Shown here in pieces: positions 18,308 through 26,608 of a DNA stretch of 64,000 nt (position 1 is the stretch's first letter; each line of letters starts with the position of its first letter). The position numbers and the translations under genes were made by a program. The notes beneath the pieces were generated by a model. It saw only the letters and a program-made list of their open reading frames with translations. It ran no database searches and was not told the origin of the DNA. This DNA is from Shimia isoporae (GTDB taxonomy: Bacteria; Pseudomonadota; Alphaproteobacteria; Rhodobacterales; Rhodobacteraceae): NCBI RefSeq assembly GCF_004346865.1, contig NZ_SMGR01000001.1:1736001-1800000 (forward strand), given 5' to 3'.

Positions 18308-19456
18308 TTACTCGGAACCCTTGCCAAGAAGTCTCGCGTGTACCTGAAGGGCATAGCGATCCGTCATGCCCGAAATGTAATCCGATACAATTCGGGCAAT
18401 AGCAGTCTCGTCGCGGCAAGCCGCCAGGTCTGCGTGCCAGCGGTCGGGCAAAAGAGTCGGATCAGACATAAATAGTGGAAAAAGATCGTTTACCACGACT
18501 GTCACTTTCTCGCGCATCTCCACTACCGAGGGCGCGCGGTACATCCGCGTGAAAAGAAACGCACGTATCACCTTCAGATCGCCCCAGATTGCATCGCTGA
18601 ACCGGATCACTGGCGTGCCATTGTGCCGGATTTCTTCTACAGACTCCGCTCCTGACTCCGACAGCAAAGCAGTCGATGTATCGATCACGTCACCGACCAT
18701 GACGCCAAAAACCCGCCGCAGCGCTTCGTGCCGGCGCCGGATCAGATCAAGCCCGGGGTACTTCTCATCTACGCGCGCAAAGCAGTCACCGACGATCGGC
18801 AATTCACAAATCGCGTCCTCGTCAAACAACCCGGCGCGAAGACCGTCGTGCAAATCATGGTTGTTGTAGGCGATGTCATCACTGAGCGCAGCCACCTGTG
18901 CTTCGGCGCTTGCATGAGTGTGCAGTTCCAGATCATGCGCGGCGTTGTAGTCTGCCAGCGCATAAGGCAGTTCACCAAGCACCGGACCGTTATGTTTCGC
19001 AATACCTTCAAGGGTTTCCCAAGTGAGGTTCAACCCGTCAAACTCGGCGTAGTGTCGTTCCAGAGAGGTGACAATCCGAACCGCCTGCGCATTGTGATCA
19101 AAGCCACCATAAGGCTGCATCAACAAGTCCAGAGCATCCTCGCCGGTATGCCCGAAAGGCGTGTGACCAAGGTCATGCGCCAAAGCAACGCCTTCAGTAA
19201 GTTCCTGATTGAGCCCCAACGCGCCGGCAATCGTGCGCGCAACCTGCGCGACTTCAATGGAATGTGTCAGGCGCGTGCGAAAATAGTCGCCCTCATGCTC
19301 CACAAAAACCTGCGTTTTGTGTTTCAAGCGCCTAAAGGCGCTGGCGTGAATTATCCGGTCCCGGTCCCGCTGAAAGCTGGAACGAAACCCGCTCTCTTCT
19401 TCCGCAAACAGCCGTCCCCTGGCAGTCATTGGATCAGAGGCATAGGGCGCTCGCAT
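18308..19456 (-). CDS. dgt: Deoxyguanosinetriphosphate triphosphohydrolase-like protein
   Basis: A 382-aa HD-domain protein that should hydrolyse dNTPs to deoxynucleoside and triphosphate. HD metal ligands: His in 'RTRLTHSIEVAQVARTI', the HD pair in 'GVALAHDLGHTPFGHTGE', and a later Asp in 'VAALSDDIAYNNHDL'. The substrate may be broader than dGTP in this short-form clade. It lies 62 nt upstream of argS in the same orientation and diverges from erpA. Confidence 0.9.
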   Translation of the reverse strand: MRAPYASDPMTARGRLFAEEESGFRSSFQRDRDRIIHASAFRRLKHKTQVFVEHEGDYFRTRLTHSIEVAQVARTIAGALGLNQELTEGVALAHDLGHTPFGHTGEDALDLLMQPYGGFDHNAQAVRIVTSLERHYAEFDGLNLTWETLEGIAKHNGPVLGELPYALADYNAAHDLELHTHASAEAQVAALSDDIAYNNHDLHDGLRAGLFDEDAICELPIVGDCFARVDEKYPGLDLIRRRHEALRRVFGVMVGDVIDTSTALLSESGAESVEEIRHNGTPVIRFSDAIWGDLKVIRAFLFTRMYRAPSVVEMREKVTVVVNDLFPLFMSDPTLLPDRWHADLAACRDETAIARIVSDYISGMTDRYALQVHARLLGKGSE

Positions 19457-19549
19457 GGCGATGGTCCTTGTAGCCTGTTCTTTGCCTTTCTATATTGCAC
19501 TCACGCGCCGGATTGAACCGGCCAATTGAGCGACTTTTCAGGTGACACT

Positions 19550-19873
19550 ATGCAACTGCCTCCAAAAGTAACCGAACGTGCCTTTGAACGTCTTGCCGAA
19601 ATCGGAGCATCCGACAATGGTCAGGCCCTTCGTGTTGCGGTCGAAGGCGGCGGATGCTCGGGTTTCCAGTATGAAATCAAACTGGACACTCCAAAGGACG
19701 ACGACCTCGTGCTCGAAGGCGCCGGCGAAAAGGTGCTGGTCGACAGCATCTCCCTTCCCTTCCTTGCAGATGCAGTAATCGACTTTACGGAAGAGCTCAT
19801 CGGCGCCCGGTTTGTAATCAACAACCCGAACGCGACCAGCTCCTGCGGCTGCGGCACCAGCTTCTCTATGTAA
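19550..19873 (+). CDS. erpA: Iron-sulfur cluster insertion protein (ErpA/IscA, A-type)
   Basis: 107 aa from MQLPPKVTERAFERLAE; AGGTGA precedes this ATG, while an in-frame TTG at 19526 is less likely. The three cluster-binding cysteines of A-type carriers are present: Cys in 'VEGGGCSGFQYE' and the CGC pair in 'ATSSCGCGTSFSM' at the C-terminus. It delivers Fe-S clusters to client enzymes. Its 3' end overlaps the convergent DMT transporter gene by 8 nt. Confidence 0.92.
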   Translation: MQLPPKVTERAFERLAEIGASDNGQALRVAVEGGGCSGFQYEIKLDTPKDDDLVLEGAGEKVLVDSISLPFLADAVIDFTEELIGARFVINNPNATSSCGCGTSFSM

Positions 19874-20747
19874 CAGCCATTTGCCGGGTACGCGGAGCAA
19901 TCCGCTGCCACACAAGAACAAAGCTCGCCGCGATCATAATCGCAGCTCCGGCGAACACTTGTGGTACGGGCGTCTCGTCAAAGAAATGCCCCCCCAACCA
20001 GACTGCCCAGAGAAATTGCAAACTCATGAACATTGTCGCCACATGTACGGGCAACAGCCTGAGCGCGGCCATACACAACCAGCGTGCGGCAAACAGGGCC
20101 ACCGAATAAGCCACAACAAGCGCAATGTCCGCCCAACTCATGGGTTGCCAGACAAATGGCAAAGCCAAACACATCACGATCCCGAGAGACAAATTGGGAT
20201 AGAACACCTGCCCCAACGCCCCCTCCCCCCGGTTTGACAAATATCGCGCCAAAACAAGAGACAACGAGCCTATTACTGCAGCCGCAAGAGCAATAACGTG
20301 TCCTGAACCGACGTCTGACAGACCGTTTGGAAACAGAACGAGTAAGCCGACACAGCCAAGCCCCAACGCCGCCCAGGTTCCCGATTTCACAGGTTCACCC
20401 AGCACTTTGCCAGACAAAGCCGCCGAAAGGATTGGCATCAAAGCAATGAACAAGAAAACTTCAGCCATCGGCAGCAACCTGAATGAAAGGAAAAACGCCA
20501 ACGAACCCGCGATACCCAACGCGCATCGCGCCGCTGTAACCCCGACATAGTCCGTCTTCGGTACTACGCCAGCTGGGCGAGACATCAAAAAGCAGAAACC
20601 TCCGACCAAAAGGCCGGATAAACCAAATAGCTGCGGAGCTGCATAACCTGTAGCGACATGTTTGGTGATCGCGTCTGCCGCAGAAATCGCTGCCGAGTAC
20701 GCAACGATCAAAACGACACCCCAAAGGGTCTCTCTACGCCCGTTCAT
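19866..20747 (-). CDS. DMT superfamily transporter, EamA-type
   Basis: About 293 aa with ten predicted TM helices in two EamA repeats (first around 'LFGLSGLLVGGFCFLM', second around 'ALAAAVIGSLSLVLARYLS'). EamA proteins export metabolites, amino acids or small compounds. The ATG at 20747 overlaps the preceding gene's TGA by one base (TGATG), so translation is coupled; an ATG at 20762 is the alternative. Coupling to the unknown 363-aa gene and the FSSGL-repeat peptide suggests it may export a product of that unit, but this is inference. Confidence 0.82.
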   Translation of the reverse strand: MNGRRETLWGVVLIVAYSAAISAADAITKHVATGYAAPQLFGLSGLLVGGFCFLMSRPAGVVPKTDYVGVTAARCALGIAGSLAFFLSFRLLPMAEVFLFIALMPILSAALSGKVLGEPVKSGTWAALGLGCVGLLVLFPNGLSDVGSGHVIALAAAVIGSLSLVLARYLSNRGEGALGQVFYPNLSLGIVMCLALPFVWQPMSWADIALVVAYSVALFAARWLCMAALRLLPVHVATMFMSLQFLWAVWLGGHFFDETPVPQVFAGAAIMIAASFVLVWQRIAPRTRQMAVT

Positions 20748-21838
20748 CACGCCCACTCCCAACGCAAGTCAACTCGCGCGAAATGCGAGAAGAATTCGCC
20801 AAACCGCGGCGAAGAGGCCTCTGCCAGAGCGAGCTTATCCTTGGCGCCATCAGACACTTTCGACACAATGGCCGGTCGCATGTCGCGCCAGTTCGCTGTG
20901 CGTGCGCTCGCCATGTTGTAGATTGTTTCTGAAAGCTCGCGCAGCGGCGCGCACATGGGTTTGGGTCTCTTAAATGTCGTCGCGCCCCCCATCGGCGGCA
21001 AGCGGTCAATTCCCTCCGCCCCCTCGACGATCAAACGCGCCCATTGGCACATCAAAAACTCATGATAGTCATCGGCAGCGACCCCCATAGAGTTAGGTTC
21101 GACGGAAAACCGATCCGTGTGACGCCTCAACCATTGTCGCCAAATTTCAGGTGGACGCATCCGCGCAAAGCGCATCGCCACGCAAACCTCTGACAACAGG
21201 TCGGCATTCTGTTCGACAAAGGCCCATAGACCCAAAAATTCGAGAGATTTGCGAGCACCTCGGTCGAGATCCGGATCAACACGTCCATAATCTGACAAAT
21301 AGAAAATCGCATGCGTAAGTTCGTAAGCGATCTTTTTATTTGGCAAAGCAAACTGCGCAGACAAGGCCATAAAGCGCCGCACACGATCAAGCAATGCGGC
21401 ATTCCTCTTTTGCCGGACGCGCCTGCGACGGGCAAACAGCCGGAGTGCCTCAAGCCTTTGCAAATCCGACAATTCTGCCTCAGCAAGTCCCTTTTGACGC
21501 GCCCAGTCGACGAGGCGCTCTCCCTTTTCCGAGACCCCGCTCAGGTCTTCAAAGTCCAGACAGATTGACAAAATAAAGCGGTAGTACTGCGGAAAAAACT
21601 CGATCCGGGACTCTACGGTCTCGTAAAAAGCCTCATACGCTGGCGCCACATCAGAGGTTTCCGGCAGCGATGTGTGCACGACGTTGAGAAACTCGGCGTT
21701 CTCCTTGAGCCAAAAGACATCATTGATCCCGCGACGTTCGTTAGAAAATGTATTCGCAAGCCGCTCAGTCGCGGAGGACGTGCGCGCGAGATACGCGGCA
21801 CGCCACTTCGGAGCAGCCAGAGTGATGACGTTGGACAT
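20747..21838 (-). CDS. Unknown soluble helical protein downstream of the FSSGL-repeat peptide
   Basis: 363 aa from MSNVITLAAPKW; a run of G (AAGGGGGG) serves as ribosome site. I recognise no named domain. It appears all-alpha and soluble, with no signal peptide or TM helix. Visible landmarks: 'GINDVFWLKENAEFLNV' near residue 40, 'EFFPQYYRFILSICLDFEDL' near residue 90, a very basic helix 'FARRRRVRQKRNAALLDRVRR' near residue 140 and 'KKIAYELTHAIFYLSDYGR' near residue 180. It lies 54 nt after the repeat-peptide gene and is coupled to the DMT transporter. It could modify, bind or chaperone the peptide, or be unrelated to it. Confidence 0.7.
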   Translation of the reverse strand: MSNVITLAAPKWRAAYLARTSSATERLANTFSNERRGINDVFWLKENAEFLNVVHTSLPETSDVAPAYEAFYETVESRIEFFPQYYRFILSICLDFEDLSGVSEKGERLVDWARQKGLAEAELSDLQRLEALRLFARRRRVRQKRNAALLDRVRRFMALSAQFALPNKKIAYELTHAIFYLSDYGRVDPDLDRGARKSLEFLGLWAFVEQNADLLSEVCVAMRFARMRPPEIWRQWLRRHTDRFSVEPNSMGVAADDYHEFLMCQWARLIVEGAEGIDRLPPMGGATTFKRPKPMCAPLRELSETIYNMASARTANWRDMRPAIVSKVSDGAKDKLALAEASSPRFGEFFSHFARVDLRWEWA

Positions 21839-21892
21839 GGTCCCCCCCTTGAAACTGCAGCCCATCCGGCTGCTCCAGTTCTCGAGCCTCGA

Positions 21893-22150
21893 TCAGAGGC
21901 CGGAGGAGAACATCTCGACGCCATCGCCTTCTACTATGCGAAGGCCAGAGGCTTTTGGAGAAAGGCCGCTTGAAAACAGCTGTACCAATCCGCTGGAAAA
22001 CAGCTCAGCGCCATCGCCCGAGAACGCATCGGTGCTGCGGGCTTCTAGACCCGACGAGAACAGAGCAACGCCCTCGCCAACGAACGGATCTGAAGGCGCC
22101 TCGGAGGTTAAGAAGTCATTAATTGTTTCGGTGGTTTTGTAAGCAAACAT
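21893..22150 (-). CDS. 85-aa peptide with repeated [L/M]FSSGL motifs (candidate precursor peptide)
   Basis: 85 aa from MFAYKTTETINDFL, with GGGAGAG upstream. Residues 1-23 look like a leader with no export signal. Then three 12-residue units share the form xG[E/D]G[V/A]x[L/M]FSSGL (residues 24-35, 44-55, 74-85), and an extra LFSSGL stands at 59-64. The last unit ends exactly at the stop codon. This repeat layout resembles multi-core precursors of modified peptides, though no recognisable modifying enzyme is adjacent. Ser/Gly/Phe/Leu-rich units with acidic spacers could equally be a protein-binding repeat. It is the first gene of a unit with the 363-aa protein and the DMT transporter. Confidence 0.7.
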   Translation of the reverse strand: MFAYKTTETINDFLTSEAPSDPFVGEGVALFSSGLEARSTDAFSGDGAELFSSGLVQLFSSGLSPKASGLRIVEGDGVEMFSSGL

Positions 22151-22522
22151 TGGGTCTCTCCCTTTTAGGTTACAGTTCGAAGAGCATACCCGCAAAACGT
22201 GTTTTGCTAAACCTCAACTCTACTTATAGGTGTTTTTCTCCAAGCCACTCGCCTTTAAGTTCAGTGCCGAACGCCCGTTAACTCTCTGAACAAAGCGAAC
22301 TTTCCCATTCAAAGGTCAGGACATATTTTTCTGATATTTTCTGTGTGTCTTGTCTCGCAAAAGCGGGAAAACCGCGCAGAAAACTGCGAATCAACTCTTC
22401 AAGACCAAGAGAAAAGAAGGCTCAAACGCGCGCAAATCTCGGCGTCGATTCAGGTCAAAGCAGCTTGCTCCTGCGAGTAATTGCTGCCTAGATGGCCGCA
22501 CCAATTGGATCGGACGGCAGAC
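22151..22522. other. 372-nt intergenic region between the repeat-peptide unit and xthA
   Basis: Divergent promoter region for the minus-strand peptide unit and plus-strand xthA. It holds an operator-like palindrome at 22192-22207 and several AT-rich patches, but no convincing -10/-35 pair. I find no convincing gene or RNA in it. Confidence 0.5.
22192..22207. promoter_or_regulatory. Operator-like palindrome upstream of the repeat-peptide gene
   Basis: GCAAAAC (22192-22198), GT spacer, GTTTTGC (22201-22207): seven-base perfect arms, 42 nt before the peptide start codon on the minus strand. Size and position fit a dimeric repressor site or the core promoter region. Its regulator is unknown. Confidence 0.45.
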
Positions 22523-23302
22523 ATGAAAATCGCAAGTTTCAACATCAACGGCGTCAAAGCCCGCATCGAAACCCTGCCGCGTTGGCTTGATGAGGCGCAA
22601 CCGGATGTTGCGTTGCTACAAGAAATTAAGTCCGTCGACGAAAACTTCCCGCGCGAAATTTTCGAAGAACGAGGATACAGAGTAGAAACGCACGGCCAGA
22701 AGAGTTTCAACGGCGTTGCGATCCTCTCCAAACTACCACTGGAGGACGTCACCCGAGGCCTTCCCGGCGACGACGAAGACGAACAAGCCAGATACATTGA
22801 GGCGACGGTCATGGGCGAAGTCCCGATCCGTGTGTGCGGCCTCTATCTGCCCAACGGCAACCCCACGCCCGGCCCAAAGTATGATTACAAGCTCGCATGG
22901 ATGAAACGGCTTGAATCACGCGCCGTAGAACTTCTCTCGGCCGAAGAACCTTTCCTTATGGCAGGCGACTACAATGTTATTCCGCAGGACGAAGACGCGA
23001 AACGACCGGAAGTTTGGCAAGAGGACGCCCTTGCCCGCCCCGAAAGCCGCGCTGCGTTTCGCAGGTTGCTCAACCTTGGTCTGACCGAGGCTTTCCGCGC
23101 TAGAAATTCCGCATCTGGCCAATTCACTTTTTGGGACTATCAGGCCGGAGCGTGGAACAAAGACGATGGCATTCGCATCGACCACTTCCTCCTTAGCCCG
23201 CAGTGCGCTGACCTGTTACAGGACGTACAAATTGACAAAGAGGAACGCGGCCGCTCCAAACCCTCTGATCATGTCCCGATCTGGGTCGATCTGGCCGCCT
23301 AA
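22523..23302 (+). CDS. xthA: Exodeoxyribonuclease III (AP endonuclease)
   Basis: 259 aa from MKIASFNINGVKAR. A Mg-dependent AP endonuclease/3'-exonuclease for base excision repair. Motifs: 'SFNINGVKAR' (active-site Asn), 'LLQEIKSVDENFP' (metal Glu), 'LMAGDYNVIPQDEDA', and the catalytic 'DDGIRIDHFLLS' and 'PSDHVPIWVDL' at the C-terminus. The upstream in-frame extension is not needed. The end overlaps the convergent monooxygenase by 4 nt. Confidence 0.94.
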   Translation: MKIASFNINGVKARIETLPRWLDEAQPDVALLQEIKSVDENFPREIFEERGYRVETHGQKSFNGVAILSKLPLEDVTRGLPGDDEDEQARYIEATVMGEVPIRVCGLYLPNGNPTPGPKYDYKLAWMKRLESRAVELLSAEEPFLMAGDYNVIPQDEDAKRPEVWQEDALARPESRAAFRRLLNLGLTEAFRARNSASGQFTFWDYQAGAWNKDDGIRIDHFLLSPQCADLLQDVQIDKEERGRSKPSDHVPIWVDLAA

Positions 23303-24474
23303 AGCTCTTTGGTGACGTCGTAGCGATATATCCAGTCAAAGTGAGACATCATCGACTTGGGAGCCAGCATCGAGGCCAAAGACAACCCGAAGTGCGCCGC
23401 CAGACGCACCGGCGCAGCGCTTAGATGATATCGACCGGCATTTTTCGAAGCCGTATCCACCACGCGTCTAACTCGATCATGACGTCGGGCCTGATAGGCC
23501 GAGAGGCCGGTATTTATGTCATCTGCCTTGACCAGTGCATCCCCGAGCACCCAAGCGTCTTCCATCGCCATAACCGCGCCCTGCGCCATGAATGGAAGCG
23601 TGGGGTGCGCTGCATCACCGAGCAGGACAGTATTGTCTCTGTACCACGTCGGTGCCACAGGATGTCGGAACAGCCCCCACTTGCGGACATCCTGAATTTC
23701 GGCCAACAAGTCTTTGGTTTCACCTTGAAAATCCGAAAAGTAAGACCGAAGGTTTTCTGGGTTGTCGGCTATATGCCACCCTTCTTCGTGCCAACCGGTG
23801 CGCTCTTGAACCGCCACGATGTTGACCAACTTACCATCTCGCAATGGATAGCTCACCACGTGCCTGTGCGGACCCATATGAACCTTTGCCACAGGTGGAT
23901 GGTTGATCGTGTTTGGCACTGTCGCCCGCCAAGCCACTTGCCGTGTGAAAAATGGTGCAACAGTGCCATTCAAAACCGATCTCAGCTGCGAATGGAGCCC
24001 GTCTGCACCGACAACAAGATCAGCTTTCGCGCTCTGTCCGTGTGCCAGCACAATCCGGGGGCGTTCGCCTGGCTCGATATCTTCTACTTTTTGCAGCAAC
24101 AGGATTTTGACCCCCGCGGCCCGAACCGCATCGGCCAGAACATTGATCAGATCCGCCCTATGAATGAAATGGTAAGGCGCATCCGGTCCAAGCGTTGTAA
24201 GATCAAGCCGTGAGACCAATCTTCCTCGGGCATAGTCCCGCAGTTCCACAGCCGTGCCCCGAACCGCGTTGGCCTGCAGCTCGGACTCCAATCCAAGCGC
24301 TCTCAATACCACCATCCCGTTGGGTGACACCTGCAGGCCAGCACCTACTTCCGTGATGGCTTCAGCCTGTTCCAGCACAGTTACGCTGGCGCCGCGTTGA
24401 CGCAGAACCAGCGCCGCAGTCAGGCCTCCGATCCCCGCGCCAATTACGGTGACTTTCAATCCGTTCAGATCCAT
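23299..24474 (-). CDS. FAD-dependent monooxygenase (aromatic hydroxylase family)
   Basis: 391 aa from MDLNGLKVTVIGAG. Class A flavoprotein monooxygenase: dinucleotide motif GAGIGG near residue 10, 'VVGADGLHSQLR' near residue 160, and 'LLGDAAHPTLPFMAQGAVMAMEDA' near residue 285 (ribityl-binding). It resembles salicylate or 3-hydroxybenzoate hydroxylases that use NAD(P)H and O2. No ring-cleavage genes lie nearby, so the substrate is open. An upstream ATG at 24510 is possible. Confidence 0.85.
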   Translation of the reverse strand: MDLNGLKVTVIGAGIGGLTAALVLRQRGASVTVLEQAEAITEVGAGLQVSPNGMVVLRALGLESELQANAVRGTAVELRDYARGRLVSRLDLTTLGPDAPYHFIHRADLINVLADAVRAAGVKILLLQKVEDIEPGERPRIVLAHGQSAKADLVVGADGLHSQLRSVLNGTVAPFFTRQVAWRATVPNTINHPPVAKVHMGPHRHVVSYPLRDGKLVNIVAVQERTGWHEEGWHIADNPENLRSYFSDFQGETKDLLAEIQDVRKWGLFRHPVAPTWYRDNTVLLGDAAHPTLPFMAQGAVMAMEDAWVLGDALVKADDINTGLSAYQARRHDRVRRVVDTASKNAGRYHLSAAPVRLAAHFGLSLASMLAPKSMMSHFDWIYRYDVTKEL

Positions 24475-24521
24475 TCTGTCTCTATATCCCGTTGCCTTCG
24501 GCAAACCCACGGTTGACGCAT

Positions 24522-24552
24522 AAAAAAACGCCGGGCTGTGGCAGCCCGGCGT
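24522..24552 (-). terminator. Rho-independent terminator for dksA
   Basis: A strong 11-bp stem ACGCCGGGCTG / CAGCCCGGCGT with loop TGG (24528-24552), followed on the minus strand by a seven-T run (24522-24528). It lies just past the dksA stop codon and before the monooxygenase gene. Confidence 0.9.
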
Positions 24553-24576
24553 CTCTATGTTACTTGATCACAGGGA

Positions 24577-24999
24577 TCAATCGTCACGGTGGACCTTTTC
24601 ACGGCGCTCATGGCGCTCTTGGGCCTCAAGGCTCATGGTTGCGATAGGACGGGCATCAAGCCGTTTGAGTGAAATCGGTTCGCCGGTCACTTCACAATAT
24701 CCATATTCGCCTTCGTCAATGCGACGCAGCGCACTGTCGATCTTGAGCACCAGCTTGCGCTGGCGATCACGCGTCCGAAGCTCCAGCGCCCGGTCAGTCT
24801 CCTCACTGGCCCGGTCAGCCACATCCGGAATATTACGCGTGCTGTCCTGCAGACCCTCGATGGTGTCGCGGCTCTCGGCCAACAGCTCGTTTTTCCAGTT
24901 GATCAGTTTGCGTCGGAAGTATTCGGTCTGCCGCTCATTCATGAACGGCTCATCTTCTGCGGGACGGTAGTCGTCGGGCAGGAAAGTCTCGGCCTTCAT
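24577..24999 (-). CDS. dksA: DksA-family RNA polymerase-binding regulator with degenerate zinc finger
   Basis: 140 aa from MKAETFLPDDYRPAEDEPF, with AAGGGAG upstream; an ATG at 25050, also with a good ribosome site, would add 17 residues. The coiled-coil tip carries 'DVADRAS', the DxxDxA signature needed for RNA polymerase action with ppGpp. The C-terminal region has only one Cys ('YGYCEVTGEPI', about residue 102) where E. coli DksA has four, so it cannot make the classical zinc finger. Similar non-zinc DksA proteins are known in Rhodobacterales. A strong terminator follows. Confidence 0.88.
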   Translation of the reverse strand: MKAETFLPDDYRPAEDEPFMNERQTEYFRRKLINWKNELLAESRDTIEGLQDSTRNIPDVADRASEETDRALELRTRDRQRKLVLKIDSALRRIDEGEYGYCEVTGEPISLKRLDARPIATMSLEAQERHERREKVHRDD

Positions 25000-25181
25000 T
25001 TCTGCTCCCTTATCGTGGGTCACGTCCACCGTGGTAGTTAAGTCAGACATGTAACCCCCCTTTACTGGCCTGCAGATAACCCCTTCGTGACGTAATGTCC
25101 ACCACCCCTAGCACTGCATTGCGGACAAATTATGTTCACGCTAGGGTCGCCGCCGAAACAGGGAACGTTCAGGACAATTTT

Positions 25182-26021
25182 ATGAAATTTGCAGGCACCA
25201 AAGACTATGTCGCCACAGACGATCTGACTGTCGCGGTCAACGCCGCCGTGGCACTGGAACGCCCGCTGCTCGTCAAAGGCGAGCCTGGCACCGGCAAGAC
25301 CGAACTTGCTCTTCAAGTGGCGCAGTCCCTGGGCCTTCGTATGATTGAGTGGAACATCAAATCCACAACGAAAGCGCAGCAGGGTCTGTACGAATACGAT
25401 GCTGTTTCTCGCTTACGTGACAGTCAGTTGGGCGACGAACGCGTGCATGACATCGGCAACTACATCAAGCGCGGCAAACTCTGGGAGGCCTTCGATTCCG
25501 ACGAGCGTGTCGTCCTGCTGATTGATGAAATCGACAAGGCAGATGTCGAGTTTCCAAACGACCTGCTGCAGGAACTCGACAAGATGGCGTTCCACGTCTA
25601 CGAAACTGGTGAGACCGTTTCGGCCAAACACCGACCGATCATCATTATCACGTCGAACAATGAGAAGGAGCTTCCCGACGCCTTCCTGCGACGCTGCTTC
25701 TTCCACTACATCCGCTTCCCGGAAATCGACACTTTGAAACAGATTGTCGAGGTCCACCATCCCGGAATCAAGGAATCGCTTCTCACCACCGCGTTGACCC
25801 AGTTTTACGAAATCCGCGATACACCCGGCCTCAAGAAGAAACCGTCAACATCCGAAGTGATTGACTGGTTGAAACTGCTTCTCGCAGAAGACCTCTCACC
25901 AGAAGACCTCAAGCGCGACGGCGCTAGCGCGCTCCCGAAACTGCACGGAGCACTTCTGAAGAACGAGCAGGACGTGCATCTGTTTGAACGGCTGGCCTTC
26001 ATGGCGCGCTCAGGCCGCTGA
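25182..26021 (+). CDS. MoxR family AAA+ ATPase
   Basis: 279 aa from MKFAGTKDYVATDDL; an in-frame upstream ATG at 25095 exists but its extra residues look unlike the family. Walker A GEPGTGKTE (about residue 38), Walker B 'VVLLIDEIDKAD', sensor-1 'IIITSNNEKELPDAFLRRC' with the arginine finger. MoxR ATPases work with vWA-domain partners to mature or insert cofactors into client complexes. A vWA partner is encoded at 28150, four genes downstream on the same strand. Confidence 0.9.
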   Translation: MKFAGTKDYVATDDLTVAVNAAVALERPLLVKGEPGTGKTELALQVAQSLGLRMIEWNIKSTTKAQQGLYEYDAVSRLRDSQLGDERVHDIGNYIKRGKLWEAFDSDERVVLLIDEIDKADVEFPNDLLQELDKMAFHVYETGETVSAKHRPIIIITSNNEKELPDAFLRRCFFHYIRFPEIDTLKQIVEVHHPGIKESLLTTALTQFYEIRDTPGLKKKPSTSEVIDWLKLLLAEDLSPEDLKRDGASALPKLHGALLKNEQDVHLFERLAFMARSGR

Positions 26022-26152
26022 AGACCAAAAAACCACGGTCACCTGAAAACCGGCCTGATGCCTGCGAATTCTTGCCCCAATTACAGGGCAGAATGCTAGC
26101 ATCCAAGCCCAGTATAGGCCCGCGCCCGGCAGAGGCACCATAGGGAGGCCGC

Positions 26153-26608
26153 ATGACGCAGAACTCGACTGTAACGGTACGCCCGTTGACCGCCTCGGAT
26201 GAAACCGACTGGCGCCGTCTCTGGACGGACTATCTCACTTTCTATGAGTCTTCAGTAACGGAAGAAGTGTACCGATCCACATTTGAACGCCTGCTTGGGG
26301 ACGACCCCCAAGACTACACCTGTCTGATTGCCGAGGTGGAGGGAAAACCCGTGGGCCTGACGCACTACCTCTTTCACCGCCATGCGTGGAAAGTCGAAAA
26401 CGTCTGCTACCTGCAAGATCTGTTTGCTGACCCTGACGTCAGGGGCAAGGGCATTGGCCGCGCCCTGATCGAGGCAGTATACGCCGCCGCAGATGCCGCG
26501 GGTTCACCTACAGTTTATTGGCTTACTCAGGATTTCAATACGACAGCGCGTCAGCTTTACGACCGCGTTGCAGCCAAAACACCCTTTATCAAATATCAGC
26601 GTCCATAA
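26153..26608 (+). CDS. GNAT family N-acetyltransferase
   Basis: A 151-aa single-domain acetyltransferase. The acetyl-CoA motif is 'LFADPDVRGKGIGRALIEAVYAAAD' (about residues 88-112), with 'WLTQDFNTTARQLYDRVA' after it. A strong AGGGAGG lies upstream. Its stop overlaps the next gene's start by one base (TAATG), so translation is coupled. The acceptor is unknown. Confidence 0.85.
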   Translation: MTQNSTVTVRPLTASDETDWRRLWTDYLTFYESSVTEEVYRSTFERLLGDDPQDYTCLIAEVEGKPVGLTHYLFHRHAWKVENVCYLQDLFADPDVRGKGIGRALIEAVYAAADAAGSPTVYWLTQDFNTTARQLYDRVAAKTPFIKYQRP

